Assembly: GCA_964628055.1 (NCBI GenBank) | Contig: CAZVNL010000003.1 | Span: 1-64,000, forward strand | Length of the DNA: 64,000 nucleotides | Source: CAZBEL01 sp964628055 | GTDB lineage: Bacteria > Fidelibacterota > Marinisomatia > Marinisomatales > TCS56 | Direction of reading: 5' to 3' | In this document: positions 17,006 through 27,400 of the stretch, in pieces | Layout of the letters: each line of letters begins with the position of its first letter | How positions within the stretch are numbered: position 1 is the stretch's first letter | Program-made: the position numbers and the translations under genes | Notes under the pieces: model-generated | What the model was told of the DNA's origin: nothing | The model's input: the letters and a program-made list of their open reading frames with translations, nothing else | Databases searched by the model: none

Positions 17006-18352
17006 TTATTTCAGCACAACCAGCTTCCGCGTCTGCGTAAAGTCTCCGGCTCGTAGGCGATACAAGTAAACACTGGCTGGTACCTTCTGGCCCTGGGTAC
17101 CCTTCCCGTCCCAAATAAGGGTTTTATAGCCTGCTTCTTGCACGTTATTAATCAACTGTCGTACTTCCCGGCCTAATAAATTGTAAATCAATAATTTAGC
17201 CTGCAATCTTTCCGGTAAATCATAGCAAATCATGGTGGTGGGATTGAAAGGGTTGGGATAATTCTGGTGGAGGGCAAACGACTTTGGTATAACAGAACCA
17301 TTATCTTGAGTGGATAATAACAAGTCATTTCGAATAATATAGTCCGTCATTAAAATCAGCCACACAAGCATAAATCCCGGATACTGCCACACCTTCTGCG
17401 ACACTAGGCGTATCGTAATAGCCTACATGCTAGGGGTTGGCGGGGTTTGTGACATCAATGATCTGTAAGCCTGCATTACCCGCAGCCACATAGGCATAAT
17501 CGTCATTTACAGCTACATCGAGAGGTCCCCCATTGTAACAATATCCCACTTCTTGGGGAGCGGTGGGATCGGTAACGTCAATAATCCACAAATCATCACC
17601 GGTAACCGTCAGATAAATATAATTCCCGCTCAGAGCCACACCATGCGCAGTTCCACTCACTTCATAATAGCCCACTTCCAGCGGGCTATACGGAGTGGTT
17701 ATATCGACAATCCGCAAAAACCTCCCGCTCCAGCGGCCAAATAAGCATAATTCCCACGTATAGTCACATCATAGGCAATCTGCAGCGTAAAAGATCCTAC
17801 CTCCTGGGGAACGGTAGGATCGCTGATGTCAATGATACGCAAACCACCACCCAAGGCCGCCACGCAGGCGAATCTATCGTTCACAGCCATTCCAATCGCT
17901 TGACCAAAGGTATTAAGACGCCCCACCTCTATCGGATTCGAAGGATTAGCCACGTCAATGATATATAAACTATCTCCACCGCTCACCAAGTAAGCATAAG
18001 AGCCCCCCACAGCAATATCTATTAGCCCGGAGATAATATAATCCCCTAACTCCACCAGGCTGTCCGGATCAAAAATATCCACAATTTCCAAATACACACC
18101 ATTGCCAAAATAGAGGATATTATCAACTACGGTTACACCATGGCAGTAACCGCTTCCCAAGTGGGCAATGAGAGTGGTGTTACCGTCAATAGCAAAACGG
18201 TCGGTATGGCCCATAACTGCCTTTAACTCTTCACTTAGAACCCGTGCGAAAGGATTAACTTTTGTTCCCCATCCATGAACCGGATAAGGAATGTCTTGTT
18301 GGGCAAACAGCACAGTCATAGTAAATAGTACTAAAACCGAACTACGTTGCAC
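17006..18352 (-). pseudogene. broken secreted LVIVD-repeat protein with a C-terminal sorting domain
   Basis: The intact ancestor would be one exported protein of about 445 residues: signal peptide (GTG start at 18352), several LVIVD beta-propeller repeats (patterns like LYIIDVANPSNPIEVG), and a C-terminal FlgD/T9SS-type sorting domain (QNYPNPFNPTT ... SVYLYRL ... KLVVLK). Three lesions break it. A frameshift in a T5 run (17716-17720) falls where GG-LRIVDIT should continue. An amber TAG at 17430-17432 follows NPANP, and the frame continues beyond as HVGYYDTPSVAEG. A second frameshift by one base lies near 17334-17341, after DFNDGLY. The sorting domain remains open in the first frame. Three independent defects make sequencing error an unlikely sole cause. 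Confidence 0.85.
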
Positions 18353-18482
18353 GCTTTACTCCTATTGACATTGATTGTTTAGCTCTCGGAAACAACAATC
18401 TAGGCATGCTATACCTATTATTGGAAAAGATAATAGGCCTTACGATTAAAAATTGTCCCGGCATAACGGCCTTGAGCGTACG

Positions 18483-20495
18483 TCAGTACTTATTATGGTA
18501 TAGCATATACTTGGCCCCTTCGTACAGCGCTATAGCGTAATGCCGATAAGCCTGATAAATTCCAGGATAGTCAGCGCGCATATCAAATAACGGCGTATCG
18601 CTATTTAACCGATGGAGATTATCCCCCGATCCATCGAGAAAGACCTGTAGATAAAAATCCTGGCCCACGACCCCAAAGCTGGGAGGCGACAATTTCTTAT
18701 TGATGACTAGTGCCAGGGGTTCCTGACCCTGCAGATGGAGCACATCCCGACCCATGGTCTGGGCTCGATAGGATACCCCCGTTAGGCTTAATACCGTAGG
18801 CAACACATCGGTGAGGCTGCACACCGTACTTACCGTGCGGGGTTCGGGCAGGTACTCCGGGCCGTAGATGATGAAGGGAATATGGTAAGAGCGTAACTTT
18901 AAATCAAAATCCGCTGGCGGCATGTGGTAGGCTTTAGGGTCGGCGCGGCCATGATCGGCCACTAACACAAACACGGTCTGCTTAAAATAAGGGGCCGACC
19001 GGGCCAGGCGGAGAAATTCCCCCAAGGAGTGATCGAGTAAGCGCATGGCGTTGTATTGGTCTAAAGATTGGAACCCAGCCCGACGTAGGGAATCTTCGGG
19101 AACGGAGCGTACCTTGAACCCGGCATTATCCTCTGGGATGGAATAGGGTTTGTGATTGGTGGCCGTTTGAATGATCGCTAAAAAGGGACTCTCCAGCGGA
19201 CGGGAACGAAAGAGCTCATGGGCTTCCCGGAACAGGTCCAAGTCGGAAATCCCCCATACGTCCAGGCGGGGACGATCAAAATCATCCATCTCCAGCAAGG
19301 TTAAACCGGGGAGATTGTAAGTAATCAGGTTACGGATGCTGGCCCAACTGGCGCTTCCCCCTAACAGGAAATACAATTGGTATTCCTTCAAACCCGAGAG
19401 TGGTATATATTGTTCCCGAATCAGGGGATTACGAGAGGAGGTGCGTACCTGAGCCACATCCGGGATACCCGTTAGCAGGGCAAAAACCGATCGGGCCGTT
19501 CCCACATAGGGCACGTAACATCGCTCGAAGAAAAGGCCATGATCAATGAGACGGTCTAAAGTAGGGGTCGCATTGAGGGGATTGCCCAGGGTTCTCAGGC
19601 GGTTGACCCCCACCGACTCCAGGAGGATAATGACAATATTGGGAGGCGGTTGACCACCGTTCAAGGGGGTTGGATTAACCACGCGGCGGAAGTTCAAACG
19701 CAAGGAATCCTTTTCCTCCACCCCCAACCAGTCGGCTAACAAGTCGTAATTACGACGGACGGCGACTTCATCGTAATCCTGCTTCTGGAATTGGATGGTA
19801 GTGTAAAAATATAATACTGGATTTAAGGCCAGGGAGGACACAAAAGGATTCGTGCTGAAGGTAGTATCACTCCACAGCAACCGGTATTGGGCTAAGGTTC
19901 CCCAATAACCAATCAGTAACAACGCGGAGGTAAGTACCACGCCCGCGATTTTCTGTTTCCGGGGAATAAGCTGCGAGGATTTCAAAACGGTACCTTGCAG
20001 CAACCTGACAAACAAGCGATCCAATAAGAACACACACCCCACCAACCCTATCACAATCCAGACCAGGGGATAGGATTCCCACAACATCTGGAGCGCGATC
20101 AATGGATCCTCCAACAGGTTCAGGGCCACGATGTCAAGCCGTTGCTTCAGGTAGGCGTAGTGTCCTAAGTCAAAGGCATAAAAAACATTCAACAGCGCAA
20201 CGCTTATTCCCCAGTACGCTCGGGCCAACGTCCTGATCTCAGGGCGACTGGTTACATTAACCTTGGGCAAAAGCGTCAACACGATTAACGGTAAGGTACC
20301 GAGAATCGCCAGACGGAGGTCGAAGCGTACCCCGAGCCATAGGGCGCGCCAAATCTCGGCACTCGTCGCGGACGTGGTCTCTCCAGCAAAAAAAATAAGG
20401 AAAAGAAGACGATAAAACACATTCAACACCCCGTACAATCCCACACTTCCCAGGAGGAAGCGGAGGCGCCGGGAGCGATAAAATTTAAATGGCAC
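18483..20495 (-). CDS. LtaS-type alkaline phosphatase/sulfatase-fold membrane protein
   Basis: This 670-residue protein has an N-terminal membrane part with about five helices (to residue 200) and a large extracytoplasmic catalytic domain. The domain opens with NIVIILLESVG (metal-binding Glu293) and has the nucleophile Thr333 in YVGTARSVFALLTGIPD, then VADHGRAD and YHIPFIIYGPE, the order seen in lipoteichoic acid synthase and related phosphoglycerol or phosphoethanolamine transferases. Diderm members add such groups to periplasmic glycans or lipids; the substrate here is unknown. The GTG start is 26 bases downstream of the selenocysteine-type peroxiredoxin on the same strand. Confidence 0.88.
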   Translation of the reverse strand: MPFKFYRSRRLRFLLGSVGLYGVLNVFYRLLFLIFFAGETTSATSAEIWRALWLGVRFDLRLAILGTLPLIVLTLLPKVNVTSRPEIRTLARAYWGISVALLNVFYAFDLGHYAYLKQRLDIVALNLLEDPLIALQMLWESYPLVWIVIGLVGCVFLLDRLFVRLLQGTVLKSSQLIPRKQKIAGVVLTSALLLIGYWGTLAQYRLLWSDTTFSTNPFVSSLALNPVLYFYTTIQFQKQDYDEVAVRRNYDLLADWLGVEEKDSLRLNFRRVVNPTPLNGGQPPPNIVIILLESVGVNRLRTLGNPLNATPTLDRLIDHGLFFERCYVPYVGTARSVFALLTGIPDVAQVRTSSRNPLIREQYIPLSGLKEYQLYFLLGGSASWASIRNLITYNLPGLTLLEMDDFDRPRLDVWGISDLDLFREAHELFRSRPLESPFLAIIQTATNHKPYSIPEDNAGFKVRSVPEDSLRRAGFQSLDQYNAMRLLDHSLGEFLRLARSAPYFKQTVFVLVADHGRADPKAYHMPPADFDLKLRSYHIPFIIYGPEYLPEPRTVSTVCSLTDVLPTVLSLTGVSYRAQTMGRDVLHLQGQEPLALVINKKLSPPSFGVVGQDFYLQVFLDGSGDNLHRLNSDTPLFDMRADYPGIYQAYRHYAIALYEGAKYMLYHNKY

Positions 20496-20521
20496 GTTTA
20501 GACCGCAAGAACGTCACGTGT

Positions 20522-20980
20522 TCAGCCACTAAGGTCCTGGAGTACCTCCTGGGCGTGGGCCTTTACCTTCACTTTCGGATAGGCCCTGTCAATACGCCCC
20601 TCCTCGTCGATCACATAGGTTATACGGTGGATGCCTTCGTATTCCTGTCCCATGAATTTTTTCGGCCCCCAGGCATGGTATGCCTGCAAGGTTGCGTGAC
20701 TCTCATCGCAGAGCAGGGGAAAGGGAAAGGCATACTTTTCGGCAAACTTTCTCTGCTTAGCCGGCGGGTCAGCACTCATCCCTATAATAGCGACCCCCTG
20801 CTTTTCAAACGACTGGAATTCATCCCGGAATCCCTGGCCTTCCACAATTCAGCCCGGGGTATTGGCTTTGGGGAAAAACCAGAGGACCACTTTTTGCCCT
20901 CGATAGTCACGAAGGGTAATGTCTTCTCCGTAGGCATTCGGCAAGGTGAAAACAGGTGCTGTTGCTCCAATTTCAAGCAT
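20522..20980 (-). CDS. Bcp-type peroxiredoxin with in-frame TGA (selenocysteine) at the peroxidatic position
   Basis: This thiol/selenol peroxidase of the PrxQ/Bcp group reduces H2O2 and organic peroxides. One frame of 153 codons runs from an ATG with AGGAG upstream (20980) to 20522, interrupted only by TGA at 20849-20851 (codon 44). The surroundings read KANTPG-U-IVEGQGFRDEF, so TGA replaces the peroxidatic Cys of TPGCT. The flanking fold is intact on both sides: APVFTLPNAYGEDITL and YRGQKVVLWFFPK before, then GMSADPPAKQRKFAEKY and ITYVIDEEGRI after. The usual resolving Cys five residues later is Gln49; the only Cys is C91. A SECIS-like hairpin follows the TGA. Translation needs SelA-D, which are not in this window. 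Confidence 0.87.
20815..20834 (-). promoter_or_regulatory. candidate bacterial SECIS hairpin
   Basis: Within the peroxiredoxin reading frame, GGGATTC pairs with GAATTCC (7 bp, one G-U) around a six-base loop CGGGAT. The stem begins 15 bases and the loop 22 bases after the in-frame TGA. Bacterial SECIS elements have an apical loop with a G in its first two positions about 16-37 bases from the UGA. Both conditions are met by eye; folding energy was not computed. Confidence 0.6.
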
Positions 20981-21361
20981 AGTATCTCCTTTTCAAAAGA
21001 TTATTTCACATGGGAGTAAATTACAAAATAATGACCCCTCAAACGATGGTTTGGAAGGAAATCTAACCCTCCCTGGAACAGAAATTGGGCCTATCAAAAT
21101 CAGGGTGCTGTTTCCATCCTACCCAGCCACATTAAGGATAGTAAAAGTGGTGAACTTCCTAATTTCAATAATAGATACAAGATAACCCAACATACTATAA
21201 GAAAAACCGTTAATATGTCCTTGTAAATATTTATGAACACCTCGATTAGCCATCATGTATCGTGCTATTATCGAAGTCTTAAGGGTGTCATTAGGAAGTT
21301 TCCCTCGCAATCCGTTGATTTTACAGTGAGTTTTCCAAGTTGGGAAAATTTATCAACAGAC
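20981..21361. other. intergenic region between the Nudix gene and the peroxiredoxin gene
   Basis: This 381-base stretch is more AT-rich than its flanks. A 63-codon frame on the minus strand (21119-21310, TTG start) translates without a recognisable family or ribosome-binding site. It may be a remnant or chance. The last bases hold the AGGAG of the peroxiredoxin gene, so its promoter probably lies here. No RNA gene or terminator is evident. Confidence 0.4.
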
Positions 21362-21829
21362 TCAACGGTCGAATGTTATAATGGACCTGCGCAGCCGATC
21401 ATCGGCTGACAAAATCATTTCATTTACCGTGCGTAAGGCTCGTTTCTGATCCTTCCAGGTCAGGAGTTCTAACGCCTGTTCCAGGGCTAGCCAACGAAAT
21501 TCACTATGCTCGTTAGACAAATTGACTTCACTGGAGACCACTTCTATTCCGAAAACTGGCACCAGATTAATACCATCGGTATGTGAATCGTAGAAGTGAT
21601 TAACATGATCGGCTACGAAGATGCTTTGGGGAGCCAACCCGGTTTCTTCCTGCAATTCTCGCAGGGCGGTTTCCCACGCCTTTTCCCTGGCTTGTATATG
21701 ACCCGCCACCCCCTGCCACAAGCCCCCGTAGTGGCTGGAGGAACTCCGCTTCAAAAGCAGAAAACGAAGACTATTTTCGGTTCTACGAAATACAAAAGCT
21801 TCTACCAGTGAAACAACCGTCCGTGTCAT
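21362..21829 (-). CDS. Nudix hydrolase
   Basis: This 155-residue protein carries the Nudix box from G43 (GHIQARE, seven residues, then RELQEETGL), the Mg2+-binding loop-helix that cleaves nucleoside diphosphate-X bonds. The N-terminal strand VEAFVFRR and LLLKRSSSSHYGGLWQGVAGHI resemble the NudB/dNTP pyrophosphatase branch. The substrate is not determinable; dihydroneopterin triphosphate or oxidised dNTPs are possible. It lies three bases downstream of tgt, with radA upstream, in one unit. Confidence 0.9.
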   Translation of the reverse strand: MTRTVVSLVEAFVFRRTENSLRFLLLKRSSSSHYGGLWQGVAGHIQAREKAWETALRELQEETGLAPQSIFVADHVNHFYDSHTDGINLVPVFGIEVVSSEVNLSNEHSEFRWLALEQALELLTWKDQKRALRTVNEMILSADDRLRRSIITFDR

Positions 21830-21832
21830 AAC

Positions 21833-22966
21833 TTACATCCGGGTGTCATTAGCATGACAGGTTACGAACGATTCGGCCCACCTGGCGAAAGTCCCGGCCT
21901 TGATCTGCGCCTGTATCAACGCCATTAAGGATTGATAGTAAGTAAGATTGTGGAGTGTGGCTAGGCGGATCCCATAAATTTCATTGACCATTATTAGGTG
22001 CCGCAAATAGGCCCGGGTGTACCTATGGCATAGGACACATTTGCATTCCTCATCTACGGGATGGAAGTCTGCCCGGTAGCGTGCGTTCCGAATATTGATT
22101 ACTCCCTGGGAAGTGAATAACTGACCGTTCCGGGCGTTCCGAGTAGGCAGTACACAGTCAAACATATCCACTCCCAGACGCACCGCCCGAACAATATCCG
22201 TAGGCCGGCCTACGCCCATCAAATAACGGGCTTTTTCAGTAGGTAAACATTCATCCATGAGATCCAGGATTTCAAACATGGCCCCCTTCTCCTCACCCAC
22301 GGCCAATCCGCCAATGGAAACACCACTTTCAATAAAGGGCCGGGCCGCCTCCACGCTACGTTCCCTTAGCTCGGGATAAATCCCTCCCTGAATGATGGGA
22401 AATAACGTCTGATCCCAGGAAAAGCCGGGCGGTGTATTGTCCAAATAACCGTGACATTCCCGGAGCCACTTTGCCGACCGTAAGGTGGCCGTTTCAACCC
22501 GGGCATAATCGGCCTGACCGGAGGGACATTCATCAAAAGCCATGATGATGTCAGCTCCTAGGTGTTGCTGGATTTTCATGGATTTCGCCGGAGTAAAAAA
22601 GTGCTTACTCCCGTCAAGATGGGAGCAAAACTCCACCCCTTCGTCGGTGACACTATTCAGATGCGCCAGAGAAAAAACCTGAAACCCGCCGCTGTCGGTC
22701 AGTAGCGTGCGCTCCCACCCCATGAATCGATGTAAACCCCCGGCCTCTTTGATTAATTCGTCGCCAGGTCGGAGGTACAGATGATAGGTATTCCCCAAAA
22801 TCATCTGGGTGCCAAGGGCTTCTAATTCAGAGGGGGAAAGCGCTTTAACCGCTCCGTGCGTGCCGATGGGCATAAAGACGGGGGTGATTACTTCACCGTG
22901 CGCCGTTTGTAATTCTCCCCGACGGGCGGACGTTGCGCTATCACGATTAAGAATGGTAAATCGCAT
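21833..22966 (-). CDS. tgt: queuine tRNA-ribosyltransferase (bacterial TGT)
   Basis: It exchanges G34 for preQ1 in tRNAs with GUN anticodons, including the tRNA-Asn(GTT) at the start of this window. The 377-residue protein shows MPIGTHGAVKAL, TDSGGFQVFSL (Asp general acid/base), IIMAFDECP, QGGIYPELR (preQ1 contact), GVDMFDCVLPTRNARNG (nucleophilic Asp) and a Zn site CKCVLC with a following His. I place the start at the ATG 22966; an in-frame TTG two codons earlier is less likely. Gap to radA upstream is 15 bases. Confidence 0.96.
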   Translation of the reverse strand: MRFTILNRDSATSARRGELQTAHGEVITPVFMPIGTHGAVKALSPSELEALGTQMILGNTYHLYLRPGDELIKEAGGLHRFMGWERTLLTDSGGFQVFSLAHLNSVTDEGVEFCSHLDGSKHFFTPAKSMKIQQHLGADIIMAFDECPSGQADYARVETATLRSAKWLRECHGYLDNTPPGFSWDQTLFPIIQGGIYPELRERSVEAARPFIESGVSIGGLAVGEEKGAMFEILDLMDECLPTEKARYLMGVGRPTDIVRAVRLGVDMFDCVLPTRNARNGQLFTSQGVINIRNARYRADFHPVDEECKCVLCHRYTRAYLRHLIMVNEIYGIRLATLHNLTYYQSLMALIQAQIKAGTFARWAESFVTCHANDTRM

Positions 22967-22981
22967 AACCAAGCCCCAGGT

Positions 22982-24337
22982 TTAAAACAGGACCTGGATC
23001 GCTTCCCGGACGGTTTTTACCGGTGTAAGCGTGAGACCACGCGGTTTGGGTTTTATCTTCTCAATATTCAACCGAGGAGCCACGATCCGCTTAAAACCTA
23101 ACGCCTGGGCCTCTTGCACCCGTTCCCGCAAGCGTCCCACCGAACGCACCTCCCCGGCGAGACCAACTTCACCGATGAGCACCACTTCGGGAGGTAGGGG
23201 TTTATCCCGGGCGCTGGACACCAGGGCACAGATCACCGCCAGATCCACCGCCGGATCGTTGATGTGTAAACCTCCCACTAAATTCACGAAAACATCTCGG
23301 GTCCCCATGGGCAGGCCCAGCCGTTTTTCCAGCACTGCTAAGAGCATGGCCAGACGATGGTAGTCGATTCCGTTCACATTTCGCTGGGGAGTGCCGAAAT
23401 TGGCGTTGGACACCAAGGCCTGCACCTCCACCAAGATGGGACGAGTCCCTTCCAACGATGCGAAAATGGCTGTCCCTGCTGCAGTTTCCATACGTTCGGC
23501 TAAAAACAGCTCCGAAGGGTTCTTGATCTCCTGCAATCCTTCTGGTTCCATGCGGAAAATCCCCACTTCATTGGTGGGACCAAAGCGATTCTTAGTAGCC
23601 CGCAATATCCTATGATCGTACTGGTCTTCCCCCTCCAAATAGAGCACCGTGTCCACCATGTGCTCCAACATTTTCGGTCCAGCGATAACCCCCTCCTTGG
23701 TTACGTGCCCAATCACTAACACAGCAATGTCACGTTGCTTGCTCAGCTGCAAGAATTGTTGACCAGTCTCTCGAATTTGGCTCACTGATCCCGGTAAGGC
23801 ATCAATTTCATCGGAAAATACCGTCTGGATGGAATCGATAATTACTAAACTAGGTTTCACTAGGGAAATCTGGTCTAGGATAGTGCCGACGGAATTTTCT
23901 CCGGAAAGGTGCAAAGCAGGGGTCTCGACCTTTAAACGGCGGGCCCGCATGGCCACCTGATCTTCGCTCTCTTCCGCTGAAACGTAAAGGGTGGCCTGCC
24001 CAATCCCAGGCACCATTTGCAGGGCCAGGGTGGATTTCCCCACACCCGGATTGCCCCCTAACAGGATCATAGACCCTGGCAGGATGCCCCCTCCTAAAAC
24101 CCGGTCTACTTCACTCATCCCGGTTGACAAGCGCGTGTGGGGCGGACGTTGGAGGATCTCCTGCAGGCCGGTAGCTGGTTGAGACTTGGCAGGTCGCCGG
24201 GCGCTGGTTCTACGGGGAGGGTTGAATTCATTCAACGTACCCCATTCACGGCAGGCCGGGCACTGCCCGAACCATTTGGGGAAATCCTCGCCACACGTGG
24301 AACAGAGAAAAACCGTCTTACCCTTTGCTTTCACCAT
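22982..24337 (-). CDS. radA: DNA repair protein RadA
   Basis: This 451-residue ATPase drives branch migration during homologous recombination. An N-terminal four-Cys zinc finger (CSTCGEDFPKWFGQCPAC) is followed by a RecA-like core with Walker A GGNPGVGKST, Walker B strand LVIIDSIQT and the RadA-specific KNRFG motif. A C-terminal Lon-protease-like domain (LVGGLHINDPAVDLAV ... LIGEVGLAGEVRSV) lacks a catalytic dyad, as in all RadA. It heads the radA-tgt-Nudix unit. Confidence 0.96.
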   Translation of the reverse strand: MVKAKGKTVFLCSTCGEDFPKWFGQCPACREWGTLNEFNPPRRTSARRPAKSQPATGLQEILQRPPHTRLSTGMSEVDRVLGGGILPGSMILLGGNPGVGKSTLALQMVPGIGQATLYVSAEESEDQVAMRARRLKVETPALHLSGENSVGTILDQISLVKPSLVIIDSIQTVFSDEIDALPGSVSQIRETGQQFLQLSKQRDIAVLVIGHVTKEGVIAGPKMLEHMVDTVLYLEGEDQYDHRILRATKNRFGPTNEVGIFRMEPEGLQEIKNPSELFLAERMETAAGTAIFASLEGTRPILVEVQALVSNANFGTPQRNVNGIDYHRLAMLLAVLEKRLGLPMGTRDVFVNLVGGLHINDPAVDLAVICALVSSARDKPLPPEVVLIGEVGLAGEVRSVGRLRERVQEAQALGFKRIVAPRLNIEKIKPKPRGLTLTPVKTVREAIQVLF

Positions 24338-24456
24338 AAGTACGTGAAAATTGGATACATTCCAGAGGGAATGTCAAGGGAATAGAAGGAAAATATTCAG
24401 CCAGCTATTAGTTAGCGACCCGGTAAACTAGCGCTAAAAATTGAAAGGCCACTCAG

Positions 24457-27400
24457 TTAAAAATCAGGACCTAAGGAGAAATAGTACTGGGGTTTGGAGT
24501 ACCCGTCAGGTTCCACATCCCAGGCGGCGTCGATACGCAAGAGGGCAAAGCCCATATTGAACTTAATACCGAGGCCGATGCCTTTTATCACCGGACTGAA
24601 ACGAGCGGGTAAGTTAGCGTCGCTATATTTCTCTTTTAGGAGGGCCCGGTCGCGGAATTCAGCCCCCCGATCCCAGGCAGCCCCAATATCAAAAAAAGCG
24701 TGTCCCTGGATATTCCCGATCACCCCCCTTGGGAATCCGGTGGCGAGGTAGCGGATAAAGGGGAACCGAAACTCAAAATTGGCCAGGGCAACGTTTTTCC
24801 CAAAGCGATCCATATACCGGTAGCCCCGGACGGGCAGGGCATATTCGGAGAAATAAATGTCTTTCAGCATCGATTCCCGGGAGGTGTCCAGGATAACCTC
24901 TCGGAAGCGACCTTGATCGGGTTTGCCGTCAGTTTCCCCGTAACCGAGAATCCAGTTGGGAAGACCCCCCAAGAGAAATTTTTGGGCATCCGAACCGCCG
25001 CTGTGCCCTAACATGAGGCGTGTGGCAAAACTGTAGCTCCTTCCAATCCGGAAATAACGCCGCAGATCAATTTTAATAGTCTGGAATTGCATGTCTGTTT
25101 TGCCCCACCCGGGACTCACCGTAAAGGTAGTATTCTCCCGAAAACCGTCTATAGGTCCCGTGGCGTCAAAAATGGAATTATCATAGACCCAGCTAATGGA
25201 AGGAATGAGTACCGAGAACCCCTGACGGTATTCCTTTTGCTCGATCACTTCGCCAAAAATTGTCTGCGTGAAAATGCGGTAATCGATAGTGTGGTATGCA
25301 GCGCCGCCTTCCAAGCGGTTAAAGCGATTGAAAGGTCGTGAGAGAAAGGTCATGAGACTATAATGTCGCAAGCGGCCAATGGTGCTCCCGGCACCGAAAA
25401 AATCCGCCACATGGAAAAAAGTAAAAAAGAGATCCGTCCGCTGTTTCAAATAGGCGTAACTGAAAAAATAATCACTATTCTCCAGGGTCAGAACCAATTC
25501 GGTACCGAAAAAGATCTGGTTATCCCCCAAAATATCGCTAAAAGCAAACATGGTCATTCCAGAAGCACCAAAAACGTTATTATAGGAAGCATACCCATTA
25601 ATGAAGTCGAGGGTGAACCGGGTAATATAGGGTCGAGGAATAAATTCTCCGCTTTCGGTTCGGCTGCTCTCCGGGGGAATGGTTTCTTGAACCGGGGCGC
25701 TATCCGCTAAGGGTTCGTTCATGTGGGTGTATTCTGGCGCAAAAATCCAGCCGGAATAGTCCGCGATGCCTTCCTCTTCAGGTACCTTCACACCGCGTTT
25801 ATTCCGTCGCAGGTCGGTTACGTATTCTCCCGTCTTGTCTTTATTTTGCACATAATTCGTAACCGGGACCTCCTTCGGTGTTAATCCCAGGGGATTGTTA
25901 ATTGTGTAGATGTCCCATCCTACGTCGGAATAGCCAGAAAACGCCAGGAGATTATCATCTGCCGATAGACTCGGTTGAAAAATGCCTGTAAGCACGTTGG
26001 TTAGGGCGGTGGTCATCTGAGAATTGAAGTCGTACACGTACAAGTTCCACACGCCATTGCGGTCGGCAGTGTATAAAAGCTTATTAACGGTATGCGCCCA
26101 GGTGGGATAGTTCTCGTCATAATCGGTGACGGTGATCCGCTGGAGTGTTCCCGTGGCCAGGTCTACCACGTAAATATCCTTATTGGAATAGTCGTATTCT
26201 GCCATATCAAAAGTCGAATCGACGCCAACCCCTGGCTGGAGGTGATTACGGCGATCAGAGACAAAAGCGATCTTCGTCCCGTCAGGGCTCCAGGCCGGTT
26301 CAGAATCACTGAAAATATCCCTGGTCAGGTTGGTCAATTGCTTGGTTTGTAGATCGTAAACATAAATATCGCTGGCATTGTCCGTGTTACCCACAAAGGC
26401 AATTTTGTTCCCATCCGGGCTCCAGGCTGCCGTGAACAAGCCATCCAGATCAAAAGACTGTTTCCGTTTTTTCTTGGTATTGATGTCGATGAGATAGAGG
26501 GCATCGCGACGGCCGGATTTCGCGGCAATGACTACCCGGCGATTATCCGGCGCCCAGGAAATCCCCGGCTGAAGCCACTTAAGCTCCTCAAAGTCGATGG
26601 AACGGTTCCCTTTGACTAAACGCTTGATATCCTTACCATCGATAGCATTGATTAAATAAATATCCGCATATCCCGAGCGATCAGTAAGCACCGCGATTTT
26701 ACTCCCATCCGGGGATATGGTTGGCGATATATTGAAATAATTCTGCAACTCCTTATGATCCGTCAACCGCTTGGCGATGTCTTCGATCTCATCCCGCCCG
26801 GCTACATCAGGCCAGTAATCTTTTTTAAGATACTTGTGCCACTGCTTGGTCAAATCTTCATAATCCATGCCCAGTGCTCTTTCAAACCCCTTTTCCGCCC
26901 GTTGGAGCTTCTTCATGTCGCTGAAAATTTCACCGATCTTCTCCCGCCCATACTTCTCCGCAATAAACCTCCACACCGATTGCCCCCCCTTATAGGCCAG
27001 GTAGTAATCCAATTCCTCAATGGTGGGGATTTGTTCATGGATAGACAGGTCCCGCATGATCATATCCGCCTGCGTGTCCCAATTGGTAGATAGATATTCC
27101 GCCAATCCTTCGTTGGCCCATAAGGGAATGCGCAGCTTGACCCTTCCAGAGATGATACTTTGAATGGTGCCTCCATAGACCATATCGTTGATGACAGCAT
27201 GCACTAATTCGTGGTGAATCACATGGCGGAATTGGGAGTAATTCCCTTCGAAGGGGATGACGACACGGTTTTTAAATAACTCCGTTACGCCCCCGATTCC
27301 TTCCACCATATACTCCCAGGTCACATTGGTCTGCTGAAAATCGTTGTGGGAATGGTACACGATAATAGAGACGCGCTTGTTGAGGGTCCACCGGAGGTGT

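Noticed and set aside
20522..20976. Two separate ORFs (20522-20845 and an out-of-frame 20782-20976) suggesting a frameshifted peroxiredoxin pseudogene
   Set aside because: A single frame from 20980 to 20522 covers the whole family fold with only one TGA, exactly at the catalytic Cys; no frameshift is needed.
21119..21310. 63-codon minus-strand frame in the intergenic region
   Set aside because: It has a TTG start, no ribosome-binding site and no recognisable family; mentioned only as part of the gap.
24410..24440. TTAGCG/CGCTAA inverted repeat between radA and the protease fusion gene
   Set aside because: Only six pairs with a long loop and no T-run in the direction of either transcript.
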